A stretch of DNA of 60,173 nucleotides from Megasphaera hominis (GTDB lineage Bacteria > Bacillota > Negativicutes > Veillonellales > Megasphaeraceae), in assembly GCF_014269395.1 (NCBI RefSeq), contig NZ_JACOGK010000018.1:1-60173 (forward strand), read 5' to 3'. The notes beneath the pieces were generated by a model. The model worked only from the letters and a program-made list of their open reading frames with translations, was not told the DNA's origin and ran no database searches. A program made the position numbers and the translations under genes. Position 1 is the stretch's first letter. Each line of letters begins with the position of its first letter. Below are positions 51,174 through 59,964 of this stretch, in pieces.

Positions 51174-51183
51174 TATTTACTTC

Positions 51184-51212
51184 ATTATAGTAACTGACAA
51201 GGGAAAAGTCAA
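51184..51212 (-). promoter_or_regulatory. Promoter of the oxidoreductase/CoA-transferase operon
   Basis: On the minus strand TTGACT (51207-51212), 17 bases, TATAAT (51184-51189). A possible opposing promoter for the regulator (CTGACA 51194-51199, 16 bases, TATGAA 51216-51221) overlaps it face to face. Confidence 0.7.
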
Positions 51213-51284
51213 TCCTATGAAACGTACGCACCTGTGCCGGCATCCGGGAAATATGGTAAAATAGTGTGCGTGAGGAGTGAGACG

Positions 51285-52055
51285 ATGATCAATGATATAG
51301 AGAAGAAGAAATATATATTAAGCTCCGTCGACAATGTATTGAACCTGTTAAACCTGTTTTTTGATTATGAGGAGCTGACTGTTAACGATATGGCCCGGCT
51401 TCTTTCCATTAGCCGCAGTACGGCGTTTCGTTTTGCCGTAACCTTGGAAAATAAAGGCTTTTTGGCAAAAACAGATCACGCGTCATACCGGCTGGGTTTA
51501 AACTTGTTTTCCCTGGGTATGCTCGCCTATAACCGCATGGAGCTCGTGTCTGTTATCCATCCCCATTTACAGAACTTAGCAGAAGAAAGTGGCGAAACCT
51601 GTCACCTGGCCATGCTCGATGATGCCGTACATGTCATGTTTATCGACCGGGCACTTGGCACAAATCAGCTGAAAATGGAAACGGCTCTGGGCTACCGGCA
51701 GTATGCACACCTTACGGCAACGGGCAAAGCGATTCTTGCCTATCAATCCGAACAGACTGTAAACCAGTACCTGAAACAGGCTGGGTTTCCTCAGCTGACG
51801 CAGCATTCACTGCCGCATGCGGCGGCTTTGCTGCAGGTGCTCGATGCGATCCGGCAGGCGGGATATGCTTGTGATGATGAAGAGGCCGAAGATGGCCTGA
51901 CGTGCTATGCTGTTCCGTTATTGGACGTAACAGGCCGGTCGTATGGGGCCGTCAGCATTTCCGGACCGACGACACGCATGAAAAAAAATAAAGAATCCCA
52001 TATACAGCGGCTGCAGACACTGGTAGCCAGCGTGTCTAAGACGTTAATTCCATGA
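51285..52055 (+). CDS. IclR-family transcriptional regulator
   Basis: 256 residues from ATG 51285 (GAGGAGTGAG). N-terminal winged helix (SSVDNVLNLLNLFF, TVNDMARLLSISRSTAFRFA) and C-terminal GAF-like effector domain (HLAMLDDAVHVMFIDRALGT, HLTATGKAILA, and YAVPLLDVTGRSYGAVSISG). Divergent from the oxidoreductase operon, with a 36-bp palindrome between. It probably represses or activates that operon in response to an oxoacid or acyl compound. Confidence 0.9.
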   Translation: MINDIEKKKYILSSVDNVLNLLNLFFDYEELTVNDMARLLSISRSTAFRFAVTLENKGFLAKTDHASYRLGLNLFSLGMLAYNRMELVSVIHPHLQNLAEESGETCHLAMLDDAVHVMFIDRALGTNQLKMETALGYRQYAHLTATGKAILAYQSEQTVNQYLKQAGFPQLTQHSLPHAAALLQVLDAIRQAGYACDDEEAEDGLTCYAVPLLDVTGRSYGAVSISGPTTRMKKNKESHIQRLQTLVASVSKTLIP

Positions 52056-52080
52056 GGAGGAAAGGAAGTACATTCAGACC

Positions 52081-53082
52081 ATGATGATTCATAATGCGAT
52101 ACTCCATATTTTGGATTTTGATACGAATATGTGTATTCTTTCGAAGAAAGAACTGGATTTTTCCAGTGATGTCGTCTATGAATACGTAGATAAACGCGTA
52201 AACGGACTGATGAAGGATCCCGGTCAGCAGACAGGCATCTTTTATGCGACCAGCGCCTTGCAGCAGTGGCTGCAACAACTGATTGAAGGGAATCTTTCCT
52301 TTACAGATTTTGCCGCTACGGCAGCGAAGAAGCTGTACGATGTGTTGGCGCCTTGTGACAAAAATGAATCTGTCGATTTTTTGGTCGTCGACTTTCAGGA
52401 TGACGACGATGCCCGGACGCTGGCCCTGATCCTTCTCGATCATAAAACGGCCTACACACACCAGGTTTTGGATGAAGATGGCGAAATCTATAACAAGCTC
52501 ATCAAGCATTACGCTATATTGCCGGGCTCCAGCCAGAAGACAGAGGCCTATGCCCTGATCCGTCTGACGGACATGTCCATCCGCTTTGTAGACAAGAAGC
52601 GGACCTGTAATGGCGAAGAGCTGTATATCCTGCCGGACCGGCTGCTGCAGTGTACAGCACGGATTTCCGGTCGCCAGGCTGTCAAAATGGTCAACAAGAT
52701 TACTGAAAAGGTAGCCGAAGAACACGGCGGCAGCAGTGTAGAAGCCCTGTCACGGGCCAAATCATTCCTGGCAGATAATGCAGAAACGTCAGAATCCTTT
52801 TCGCCTAAAGAATTGGGGCACGCCGTTTTTGCTGATAATCAGGCTATGCAGCAGGAATTTATTCAGGAAGTGGAAGCGGCAAAGCTGCCGGACGACGTGC
52901 CGGTACAGCGGGAATTTGCCCAGCGGACAGGGAGAAAACATAAAATTAAGACGGACACGGGCATTGAAATCACCTTTCCGTCGGAATATTTTGATAATAC
53001 CGATTATATCCAGTTCATTAACAATGATGACGGCACCATTTCCATTGAGTTAAAGAATATCGCCAAAATTGAAAATAAGTAG
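52081..53082 (+). CDS. Nucleoid-associated protein, YejK/NdpA (37-kDa) family
   Basis: 333 residues: HNAILHILDFDTNMCILSKK at the N-terminus, a LVVDFQDDDDARTLALILLDHKTAY core strand region, LPDRLLQCTARISGRQAVKM-like middle and a C-terminal small domain (TDTGIEITFPSEYFDN, then a final acidic strand). The family binds DNA of the nucleoid in proteobacteria; its role in Firmicutes is unclear. Single gene downstream of iclR with its own terminator. Confidence 0.75.
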   Translation: MMIHNAILHILDFDTNMCILSKKELDFSSDVVYEYVDKRVNGLMKDPGQQTGIFYATSALQQWLQQLIEGNLSFTDFAATAAKKLYDVLAPCDKNESVDFLVVDFQDDDDARTLALILLDHKTAYTHQVLDEDGEIYNKLIKHYAILPGSSQKTEAYALIRLTDMSIRFVDKKRTCNGEELYILPDRLLQCTARISGRQAVKMVNKITEKVAEEHGGSSVEALSRAKSFLADNAETSESFSPKELGHAVFADNQAMQQEFIQEVEAAKLPDDVPVQREFAQRTGRKHKIKTDTGIEITFPSEYFDNTDYIQFINNDDGTISIELKNIAKIENK

Positions 53083-53092
53083 ACCCTTGAAA

Positions 53093-53139
53093 AAAAGCCC
53101 CCGGGAGCAGCGTACTATAACTGGCTCCCAGGGGCTTTT
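53093..53139. terminator. Bidirectional terminator
   Basis: AAAAGCCCC-C-GGGAGC pairs with GCTCCC-A-GGGGCTTTT. Serves the YejK-like gene and the convergent acyl-CoA synthetase gene. Confidence 0.9.
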
Positions 53140-53142
53140 CGC

Positions 53143-54465
53143 TTATGTAAGGCTTTTTTGTACGAAGCCGGTTAAGGCATTATGGTCTATTTTACCACGG
53201 TCGTTAAGGGGTAACGCATCCAGAAAGAGGATGGCTGCCGGCTGTTCTTTTACCGATAATAGGTGGTGTATGGCTTGGCGCACGGCCGCTTGCGAGGCAG
53301 CTGCGGTGGTTACGATGCAGGCCGCCCAGTTCTGGCCGCGCAGTCTATCCGATAGCGGCAGGGCAACGGCTTCACGGATTGTTGGCAAGGTTTTTAACTT
53401 GCGTTCCAAATAGAGGCAGCTCAGCTTATAGCCGCCCTTATTGATCCAGCTTTGTTTGCGTCCCGTAAAGAATAAGTCCCCCTTTTCTGTCAGGCAGCCT
53501 GTATCTTCCAGCGTATAGGGAACGCTGATGCCGCTCACATGGTACGGCGAATTCACGTAGATACAGCCGTCTTTGACAAAGAGACTGACGCCGGGAAAGG
53601 GCTTGCCCATATTTTGCGGATCTGTGGCGGAACCGTCGTAAATACGGTACGTAATGTAATTAAGCTCCGTCGCGCCGTAGTAGGCAATGATTTCTGCCTG
53701 CGGGAAATAGTGATGCAGCGTGCGGTAAAGAGACTGCGAAAGGAGCTGGGAGCCCGTAAAAATACAGCGCACAAGCGGTAAGGGTGCCGTGAGTACGCGG
53801 CTCAACAATTGCAACTTTGTCGGTACAAGGTACATGGCCGTTACGTCATACTCCTGCATGAGGCGGACCCACGTCCTGCTATACAGGGTATCACAGGCGA
53901 TGAGTGTGGCACCGGCGTAAAGGATGCTGAGCCAGACGTTCAAATTGCCTGTAAAACTCAGATTACCCTGTAAAAAAAGGCGGGTCTCCCGGCCAATATG
54001 AAAAATTTCGTTTTGTACAGGGAAGAAATCCGCCCAGCTGGCCCAGGTCCGGTACAAGACCTTAGGCAGTCCCGTCGAGCCGGAACTGAGTACGCCAAGG
54101 CAATCGTCCGTAGAAGGATGCGCCTCAGTGTACGGAAAAGTCTGGCAACTCAGTTTGTCGTGCCACGTGACCAGGCCTTGCAGCTGATACTGCGCGGCTA
54201 AGTGCAGGCAGTCGTCGTGACTGAGCTCGTGATGGAGAAGAACGGGACGGCAGCCTTTCTTTTGCAGGGCAAAAAAGAGTACGGCCTGCTGCCACAGGCC
54301 GGCGCCGGATATGAGAACCGTTCCAGATAGCTCCGGCAGAGCAGCTGCTAAGGTATCTGTTGCGGCCAGTGTGCCTGCATAGGTATAGGCATGGTTATCG
54401 ATTTGTAAAAACAACTTGCCGCCCAGCCGGGCAGCCTGTTGTACTAGGAGATCGTAGTAATTCAT
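53143..54465 (-). CDS. Short acyl-CoA synthetase (adenylate-forming, YhfT-like)
   Basis: 440 residues, compared with about 500-550 for the usual family. ATP loop SSGSTGLPKVLYR, A5 motif YYGATELNYI, A7/A8 segment GDLFFTGRKQSWINKGGYKL, and a C-terminal catalytic Lys region DRGKIDHNAL. Start ATG overlaps the thiolase stop. In Bacillus a BioY-thiolase-acyl-CoA synthetase operon (yhfUTS) is known under BirA control; this gene set matches it. Confidence 0.82.
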   Translation of the reverse strand: MNYYDLLVQQAARLGGKLFLQIDNHAYTYAGTLAATDTLAAALPELSGTVLISGAGLWQQAVLFFALQKKGCRPVLLHHELSHDDCLHLAAQYQLQGLVTWHDKLSCQTFPYTEAHPSTDDCLGVLSSGSTGLPKVLYRTWASWADFFPVQNEIFHIGRETRLFLQGNLSFTGNLNVWLSILYAGATLIACDTLYSRTWVRLMQEYDVTAMYLVPTKLQLLSRVLTAPLPLVRCIFTGSQLLSQSLYRTLHHYFPQAEIIAYYGATELNYITYRIYDGSATDPQNMGKPFPGVSLFVKDGCIYVNSPYHVSGISVPYTLEDTGCLTEKGDLFFTGRKQSWINKGGYKLSCLYLERKLKTLPTIREAVALPLSDRLRGQNWAACIVTTAAASQAAVRQAIHHLLSVKEQPAAILFLDALPLNDRGKIDHNALTGFVQKSLT

Positions 54466-55625
54466 GGGCAGGCCTCCAGCAGTAATGCTTCCCCAGTACC
54501 GCCGGCGCCGGCAATGGCTGCGAGGCCGTAGCGTCCGTGTACTGCTGCCAGGGAGTGCAAGGCGTGCAGCACGAGAACCGCACCGGATGCACCGTACGGG
54601 TGGCCGTAGGCCAGGGCCCCGCCAAACCGGTTGTAGCGGTCCAGCACCTGAGGCTGGGAACGGGCGAAGAGGACGTCGATGACAGCAAAGGCTTCGTTAA
54701 ATTCGATAGCATCCAGGTCGTCGTAGGCAAGACCTGTTTCCTGTAGCAGTATATCTGCCGTCTTTTGGGCTGCCCGCGGGCTTTCGCCAGGATCGCCTGT
54801 GCCACCTGTGACGTAGAGCAGCTTGGCAGCCGGTGTATAGCCGGATTGTTGCAAAAAGCGGCCGGAACAGAGAACGACGAAGGCCGCGCCGTCATTCAAG
54901 GGACAGACATTACCGGCTGTAGTCACTGTGCCGGGCCCCAGGAGGCGTGGCATGCGGGCCAGAAGGCGGCTGCTTAAACGAGGGTGAATACTTTCGTCGT
55001 TCCTTTGGCCGTCAATGGGGACAATACAGTCCCTGAGACTGCCGGCTTTCCGGGCGGCCGTTGCCTTTTGATGACTCCTGAGGGCCCAGGCATCTAGCTC
55101 GTCCCGGCTGATGCCGGCCAGGTGCGCTGTTCGTTCGGCCCCTTCAAGCATGGCCTTTTGGGACAATGTGTCCGGTGAAAATTGAGCCGTTTCATACCGG
55201 CCATTTGGCAGCCGGTTGTAGCGGTCGTCCTTTGGGTCATATTGCCGCACAGGCTGCAGAGAGGCGCTTTCCATGCCGCCGGCGAGATACACATCGCCCA
55301 GGCCTGCACGGATGCGGGACCAGGCGAAATCTATCGCAGCGGCACCAGAGGCACACTGCATATCGACAGTGCATGCCATAGGGGCAGAAAGGCCTGCATA
55401 GAGGGCCATGAGACGTGTCAGATTGCCACCCGTACCAGTGGCATTGCCGCCGAAAATACCGTCTAGCTTGGTCAGTTCATAGCGCTGGCAGAGCTCCCGT
55501 AGTACGGCAGCGCCGAGATGCTCCGGACGGATGTCTTTGAACTGGCCGTTCTTGGCACCTAAGGGGGTGCGCAGACCACCGAGGATGTATACCTCCTGCG
55601 GCGCAGACGAAAAAAACGTTTTCAT
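54462..55625 (-). CDS. Thiolase-family protein lacking the second catalytic cysteine (YhfS-like)
   Basis: 387 residues. The nucleophile C91 is present in VDMQCASGAAAIDFA, with GGMESAS and AYGHPYGASGAVLVLHAL (His). The C-terminal CxGGG motif reads AIAGAGGTGEALLLE: the position that holds the acid/base cysteine in ThlA (CIGGGQG, in the gene at 22662-23858) is alanine. It may be a decarboxylating or otherwise altered condensing enzyme. Operon with BioY, acyl-CoA synthetase and a MaoC-like protein. Confidence 0.85.
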   Translation of the reverse strand: MKTFFSSAPQEVYILGGLRTPLGAKNGQFKDIRPEHLGAAVLRELCQRYELTKLDGIFGGNATGTGGNLTRLMALYAGLSAPMACTVDMQCASGAAAIDFAWSRIRAGLGDVYLAGGMESASLQPVRQYDPKDDRYNRLPNGRYETAQFSPDTLSQKAMLEGAERTAHLAGISRDELDAWALRSHQKATAARKAGSLRDCIVPIDGQRNDESIHPRLSSRLLARMPRLLGPGTVTTAGNVCPLNDGAAFVVLCSGRFLQQSGYTPAAKLLYVTGGTGDPGESPRAAQKTADILLQETGLAYDDLDAIEFNEAFAVIDVLFARSQPQVLDRYNRFGGALAYGHPYGASGAVLVLHALHSLAAVHGRYGLAAIAGAGGTGEALLLEACP

Positions 55626-55637
55626 AGAAACCTCCTC

Positions 55638-56201
55638 TTAGCGTTGCAGATGGTTGATCTTTACGCCCAAGAAGGCAGCCAGGAGGCACTTGGCAATATC
55701 GCCGGGAATAAAGGGGAAAACAGCCATGACACAGGCCTGCCAGAGTGTCACGTGTAAGACGAGAACCATGGAAATGATGCCGCCAATGTAGGTAACAGGA
55801 ATGCCCAGGATGATGGAGACGAGACTGTAGCGCCAGAAGGACGGCGTGCTACCCTTAAAGAGGCTGACTAAGGGATAGGCCAGGGCGAAGGCAATGATAA
55901 AGCCGCCTGTTGGCCCAAATAGTTTGCCAAATCCGGCCGTACCGCCGACAAAGACGGGCAGACCGGCAATGCCCAGGAGAATCCAGACGCAGATGACGAT
56001 GAACGTCTGGCGTGGCCTGAGCAAAAAGGCTGTCAGATTTAATACTACTGTGAGAGCCGTAATCATGGCCGTCGTAAAAGGCAGGGGAATAGAAATGTAG
56101 GCCGACACGCAGCACAGGGTTACGCAAATGGACATCTTTGTTACAGTGCGGATAGAAAGGCCCGCCGGGGCCGTGGCTTCATGCGTCATGTGATTCACCA
56201 A
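55638..56201 (-). CDS. bioY: Biotin transporter, BioY substrate-binding (S) component
   Basis: 187 residues from GTG 56201 (AAAGGAATT, spacing short), or 183 from ATG 56189. Six helices: VCLCCVSAYISIPLPF-like first helix, GLPVFVGGTAGFGKLFGPTGGF (BioY signature FxxxxGxGxLxGPTGG), and a C-terminal FIPGDIAKCLLAAFLG. Energy-coupling S-component that imports biotin, or alone at low flux. It starts inside the MaoC-like gene. Confidence 0.9.
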   Translation of the reverse strand: MVNHMTHEATAPAGLSIRTVTKMSICVTLCCVSAYISIPLPFTTAMITALTVVLNLTAFLLRPRQTFIVICVWILLGIAGLPVFVGGTAGFGKLFGPTGGFIIAFALAYPLVSLFKGSTPSFWRYSLVSIILGIPVTYIGGIISMVLVLHVTLWQACVMAVFPFIPGDIAKCLLAAFLGVKINHLQR

Positions 56202-56742
56202 TTCCTTTCAAGATTGCTTTAAAGCACAAGCGATTCTGGACAAAGCCTGTACACAGAGAACCAGCCAGATAGAGCGAAAGCGTTTCCCCGGACCAAAGGG
56301 GCTGGTGGAACCGGATGTCTATGCTGTCCGGTTGTAGTAGTGTTGCCAGGCGATCCAAAAGCAAGAGCCCCGGGACCAGAGGACGGTCGCCGGTGTGGAG
56401 TGCATTCGTATCGCCTACGCGGCGGACAAAGTCTGTAATTTCTTCGGCCGAAAAAGAAAGATGCCGTAAAGACGGGACAGCAGGCTGAGCCGCTGCCGGG
56501 GCTGCTGCGGCTGCGTGGCAGCCTAAGAGCAGATCCGTTTCCAGCGTACTCACGCGCCGGCCTGTCATATACGTACAGCAGACACGCTCTACATGCTGTT
56601 TTTGCTGCCGGATGCACAGGCCGGTTTTTCTTTCTCCGTCAGGCTGTGTGTGCCGCCAGTGTGCCCGCACCAAAAGGGAACCGGCGTAGCGTTCCCCCTT
56701 GAGCTGTGCCAGCAGGGCGGCTAAGGCTTCTAGCTCGTTCAT
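56179..56742 (-). CDS. MaoC-like hot-dog fold protein (probable acyl-CoA dehydratase or thioesterase relative)
   Basis: 187 residues from ATG 56742 (AAAGGAG upstream). The C-terminal part carries the R-hydratase pattern VRRVGDTNALHTGDRPLVPG with D, N and H in the order of the MaoC catalytic D(N)PLH, then a beta-rich hot-dog end. The N-terminal 95 residues are unplaced and include a run of Ala. First gene of the bioY operon, so it may reduce or dehydrate a pimeloyl-type precursor; this is inference. Confidence 0.7.
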   Translation of the reverse strand: MNELEALAALLAQLKGERYAGSLLVRAHWRHTQPDGERKTGLCIRQQKQHVERVCCTYMTGRRVSTLETDLLLGCHAAAAAPAAAQPAVPSLRHLSFSAEEITDFVRRVGDTNALHTGDRPLVPGLLLLDRLATLLQPDSIDIRFHQPLWSGETLSLYLAGSLCTGFVQNRLCFKAILKGIGESHDA

Positions 56743-56782
56743 GCATGTGTGCTCCTTTACCAGAGGATATAAAGACAGGCAT

Positions 56783-56811
56783 ATTATACGTCCTTTTATT
56801 TTATAAGTCAA
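56783..56811 (-). promoter_or_regulatory. Promoter of the bioY operon
   Basis: Minus-strand TTGACT (56806-56811), 17 bases, TATAAT (56783-56788). The -35 overlaps one arm of the inverted repeat at 56805-56839. Confidence 0.72.
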
Positions 56812-56839
56812 CTTTTTTTAATTTAATAAAAGTTGACAA
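56805..56839. promoter_or_regulatory. BirA-like operator
   Basis: Arms AAGTCAACT (56805-56813) and AGTTGACAA (56831-56839) separated by 17 bases, resembling the biotin-repressor pattern TTGT-x-AACC (spacer about 15) GGTT-x-ACAA. One arm covers the -35 box. Spacing is two bases more than the usual, so the match is suggestive rather than proven. Confidence 0.55.
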
Positions 56840-56906
56840 TAAGAAAAAACTGATGAAAAGAAGAATAAAAATGATGAGACATAGAAATACTGGTGGCGTT
56901 TCTCAG

Positions 56907-56936
56907 TTGCACCGCGTTTTTTTAGCGTGCTATAAT
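56907..56936 (+). promoter_or_regulatory. Promoter of the 205-residue unknown gene
   Basis: TTGCAC (56907-56912), 18 bases, TATAAT (56931-56936), then GGGAGG before ATG 56966. Confidence 0.65.
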
Positions 56937-56965
56937 AATAGTAAATATAAGGGAGGACACAGGCT

Positions 56966-57583
56966 ATGGGATTTTTTGAGAAATTGTATGAAGAGGGGCC
57001 GCAACGGACGCGAAGTGAAAAGCTATATGATTCGGCCCTGGAAATTATGAATAATACAGAACGACAAAATAAGGAGTTACCGGAAGCGGAACGGCAACGG
57101 GTTCTGGCTGGCGAAGCTTGTGATGTTCTCCCCCAGGCCAGCGGGGATTTTGGCCATGACCTGACAAACCCCATTCCTGTTAACGGCGCCATTGGTGAAT
57201 TTTCCTACTTGTCGCGCTTACGCATGCGCACGACCGGCGGCCGTGTGTTTTTCCATAAGCGGAGAAGCATCGGTACGATTGATGAATTCGAACTGACAAA
57301 CGTAAGTGGCGCCTTTGCTGACCGGCTGTATGTGGATCCGTGTCACCCCCAGGCGACGGCCTATTATCCGGACAATTATTATTTGGAACGGGAAGCCGTC
57401 CAGCCCCGGGGTATTACGACGACGTGCCCCGATTTTCCCCGTAATCTGTATAAATGCATTCAGGATGAAGCCGAAAAATGGCTGCACGTACGGGTAGCTG
57501 AAAAAGAAGCACAGCACATTCAGGTAGAACGGGCGCAGGCCTCCTTACGTCAATGGCAGAAAGACCATCCGGAAAAGCCCTAG
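56966..57583 (+). CDS. Conserved-looking protein of unknown function
   Basis: 205 residues, not recognised. Acidic/basic N-terminal helix (residues 1-50), then a beta-rich core with NPIPVNGAIGEFSYLSRLRM, VFFHKRRSIGTIDEFEL and RLYVDPCHPQATAYYPDN, and a long C-terminal helix with a Gln/Glu-rich coiled-coil look. Strong promoter and ribosome site; a hairpin GCCCT..AGGGC follows the stop. No membrane segment. Confidence 0.6.
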   Translation: MGFFEKLYEEGPQRTRSEKLYDSALEIMNNTERQNKELPEAERQRVLAGEACDVLPQASGDFGHDLTNPIPVNGAIGEFSYLSRLRMRTTGGRVFFHKRRSIGTIDEFELTNVSGAFADRLYVDPCHPQATAYYPDNYYLEREAVQPRGITTTCPDFPRNLYKCIQDEAEKWLHVRVAEKEAQHIQVERAQASLRQWQKDHPEKP

Positions 57584-57640
57584 CAGTGTATTTTATGCAG
57601 GGCGTACTGAAAAATTGACGTAGATAAGAAGAGTGTGATC

Positions 57641-58312
57641 ATGATACATGGTTCAAAATTAGATAAAGTGATGAAATTGAGCGTGCTTTTAATCATTATC
57701 ATTGAATTGGCGGCCGTTCAATATTTCATTCCTGATTTTTACCGGACTCTGTTCCGCCTGACCTTGGATGGCAACGTACAGGGCCTAATCGAATATATCG
57801 GTTCTTTTGGCTATGGTGCGATTGCCATTACGACCTTTATGATTGTTATTTGTAACGTAACGGGCTTGCCGTCTATTCCCTTTTTGACGGTCAGCGGCGC
57901 AATTTTTGGCCTCATACCAGGGATCTTCCTCTCCTGGGTTGGGGAGGTATTGGGAAATATCCTCGGCTTCATCATCATGCGGACTGTCTTGCGGGATAAG
58001 GCTAGGCAGCTTGTAGAACGGAGTCACTTGACGGATAAACTGGATAAATACAGCACCATTAAGACCGTATCCATCGCCAGGGCCATTCCCTATTCTCCTA
58101 ATCTGGTTATTACAGCTGTAGCGGCCATGAGCTCCATCGGTTTCCGCGATCATCTCATTGCGACGCTGATCGGCAAGGTTCCTTCGGTCCTCGTCGAAGT
58201 ATGGCTGGGCCATGACCTTCTGAAATTTGGCCAATACGGCGGCCGTGTCATCATTTGGGCAACCCTGATTCTGACAATATATTACGTATACAGACAGTAT
58301 AAAAAGAAGTAA
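57641..58312 (+). CDS. TVP38/TMEM64-type (VTT-domain) membrane protein
   Basis: 223 residues from ATG 57641 (AAGAAGAGTGTGATC). Helices at about 10-28, 48-75, 78-105, 160-182 and 195-215. Family signature: CNVTGLPSIPFLTVSGAIFG, then SWVGEVLGNILGFIIMR, then RAIPYSPNLVITAVAA. VTT/DedA proteins are candidates for lipid scrambling or proton-linked transport. Sixteen bases before the dGTPase gene. Confidence 0.85.
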   Translation: MIHGSKLDKVMKLSVLLIIIIELAAVQYFIPDFYRTLFRLTLDGNVQGLIEYIGSFGYGAIAITTFMIVICNVTGLPSIPFLTVSGAIFGLIPGIFLSWVGEVLGNILGFIIMRTVLRDKARQLVERSHLTDKLDKYSTIKTVSIARAIPYSPNLVITAVAAMSSIGFRDHLIATLIGKVPSVLVEVWLGHDLLKFGQYGGRVIIWATLILTIYYVYRQYKKK

Positions 58313-58327
58313 TGAGGGGGCATTGGC

Positions 58328-59572
58328 GTGAAAAATTCCTTTTTCCCGGTGCGGATGGATGAACAAAATCCGCACTGGCCTATGGCTATTTCCCGCAAGG
58401 GAACGTTATATCACAGACCTGATGATTTTCGTACGGAATTTGGCCGCGATTATACCCGTATCATTCATTCTACGGCGTATAGCCGCTTAAAGCATAAGAC
58501 CCAAGTTTTTTTTACGACTAAGAACGATCACATATGTACACGCATTGAACACGTCAACCAAGTCTCTTCTGTAAGCGGCACGATTGGCCAGTATTTAGGC
58601 CTCAATACGGAACTGATCCAGGCTATTGCCAACGCCCATGATTTGGGTCATTCGCCTTTCGGCCACTTAGGCGAACGGGTTTTGAGGGATATCAGTAAGA
58701 AGGAATTGGGCGAAATGTTTTGGCATGAACAGCAAGGCCTGCGCGTCGTAGACGATATTGAAACCCTTCTCGATCCGGCCGGGCGTACATCCAATCTCAT
58801 GCTGACCTATGCAGTGCGCGATGGTATTATTTGTCACTGTGGCGAAGTCCACCAGACTGTTCTTCGGCCGCGGACAGAAGCCATTGCGTTAGAGAGCATC
58901 AGCAAGCCGAATCAATGTGAACCGTATACGTGGGAAGGCTGCGTCGTCAAGGTCTCTGATAAAATAGCGTATCTCGGCAGGGATATTGAAGATGCTGTGC
59001 GCCTGCGTATCCTAAAAGAAGACGGTAAGCCCTTGAAGGATTTAAAACAGGAACTCAATGGCCATCTGCACGCCCAACTGGAATCGGTGACTAATACGGC
59101 CATCATGTATCCCCTTATTACGAATATTTGCAAAGAAAGTACACCGGACAAGGGTCTGGTCCTGTCAAAAGACCATTTGGATCTCATGCGGCGGGTTATG
59201 GAATTCAACTATACCTATATTTATCATAATAAACGTCTGGAAGTATACCATGCCTACGCCCGGCTCATCTTGGAATCGATCTATGGCATCCTCAAGGCGT
59301 GCTACGCCGGTGCCCAAACCCTGGCGAATGTGGCCGCTTTAGAGGAAGAGTATCCGACGCTGGGCAAACATTTTCTCGAACGGCTGCGCAAGTATTCCGA
59401 TCTGGGCCGCCGTACAGCCCATGCAGATAAGTTTGGCAACGACTTTGGCAACCGTGTTATTTATACTATTGCTACCTCTGAAAAGGCGTACCGTCAGGCT
59501 TGTATCGACTATATTGCCGGCATGACCGATACGTATGCCGAGAAAATATTCGATGAACTGACTACCTTTTGA
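58328..59572 (+). CDS. dgt: Deoxyguanosinetriphosphate triphosphohydrolase-like protein
   Basis: 414 residues, HD-domain. YSRLKHKTQVFFTTK, RIEHVNQVSSVSG (first metal His), NAHDLGHSPFGHLGERVL (HD) and KVSDKIAYLGRDIEDA (last Asp) are the metal and substrate motifs of dGTPases. Hydrolyses dNTPs to nucleoside plus triphosphate. GTG start with GAGGGGG upstream. Confidence 0.92.
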   Translation: MKNSFFPVRMDEQNPHWPMAISRKGTLYHRPDDFRTEFGRDYTRIIHSTAYSRLKHKTQVFFTTKNDHICTRIEHVNQVSSVSGTIGQYLGLNTELIQAIANAHDLGHSPFGHLGERVLRDISKKELGEMFWHEQQGLRVVDDIETLLDPAGRTSNLMLTYAVRDGIICHCGEVHQTVLRPRTEAIALESISKPNQCEPYTWEGCVVKVSDKIAYLGRDIEDAVRLRILKEDGKPLKDLKQELNGHLHAQLESVTNTAIMYPLITNICKESTPDKGLVLSKDHLDLMRRVMEFNYTYIYHNKRLEVYHAYARLILESIYGILKACYAGAQTLANVAALEEEYPTLGKHFLERLRKYSDLGRRTAHADKFGNDFGNRVIYTIATSEKAYRQACIDYIAGMTDTYAEKIFDELTTF

Positions 59573-59686
59573 TTACTATTTTTGCTGATTTGTGCTACAA
59601 TATATATCAACCTGCTGAGTAGACAAGAATTGCCTTGTCTAATGGGGAGCAGAATATATTACAGGTATTTTCAGGAGGATGTACTG

Positions 59687-59917
59687 ATGAGAGAACTGCC
59701 AAAAGCAAATGAAATCTGGCTTCATTTTAAAGGAAGCAAATATCAGATTATTACGCTGGCCGAACATACGGAGACAGGCGAAAAGTTTGTCATTTACAAA
59801 GCCCTGTCGGGAACGATGAAAACCTATGCCCGTCCGCTTAAAGACTTTATGAGTGAAATAGATAAAGAAAAATATCCCAAAGCAGAACAAGACTATCGCT
59901 TTGTGAAAAATGCGTAA
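59687..59917 (+). CDS. DUF1653-family small protein
   Basis: 76 residues from ATG 59687, set by AGGAGGATGTACTG; an in-frame upstream extension has no ribosome site. HFKGSKYQIITLAEHTETGE, FVIYKAL and TYARPLKDFMSEID fit the DUF1653 fold (small KOW-like beta barrel). Function unknown. A small dyad GACAAG-AATTGC-CTTGTC lies in its leader at 59623-59640. Confidence 0.75.
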   Translation: MRELPKANEIWLHFKGSKYQIITLAEHTETGEKFVIYKALSGTMKTYARPLKDFMSEIDKEKYPKAEQDYRFVKNA

Positions 59918-59920
59918 GTA

Positions 59921-59964
59921 AAAACTCCGGCCCGATCCTTGCGGAAATGGCCGGAGTTTTTTGC
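59921..59964 (+). terminator. Terminator after the DUF1653 gene
   Basis: AAAACTCCGGCC (59921-59932) pairs with GGCCGGAGTTTT (59949-59960), then TT. Confidence 0.88.
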
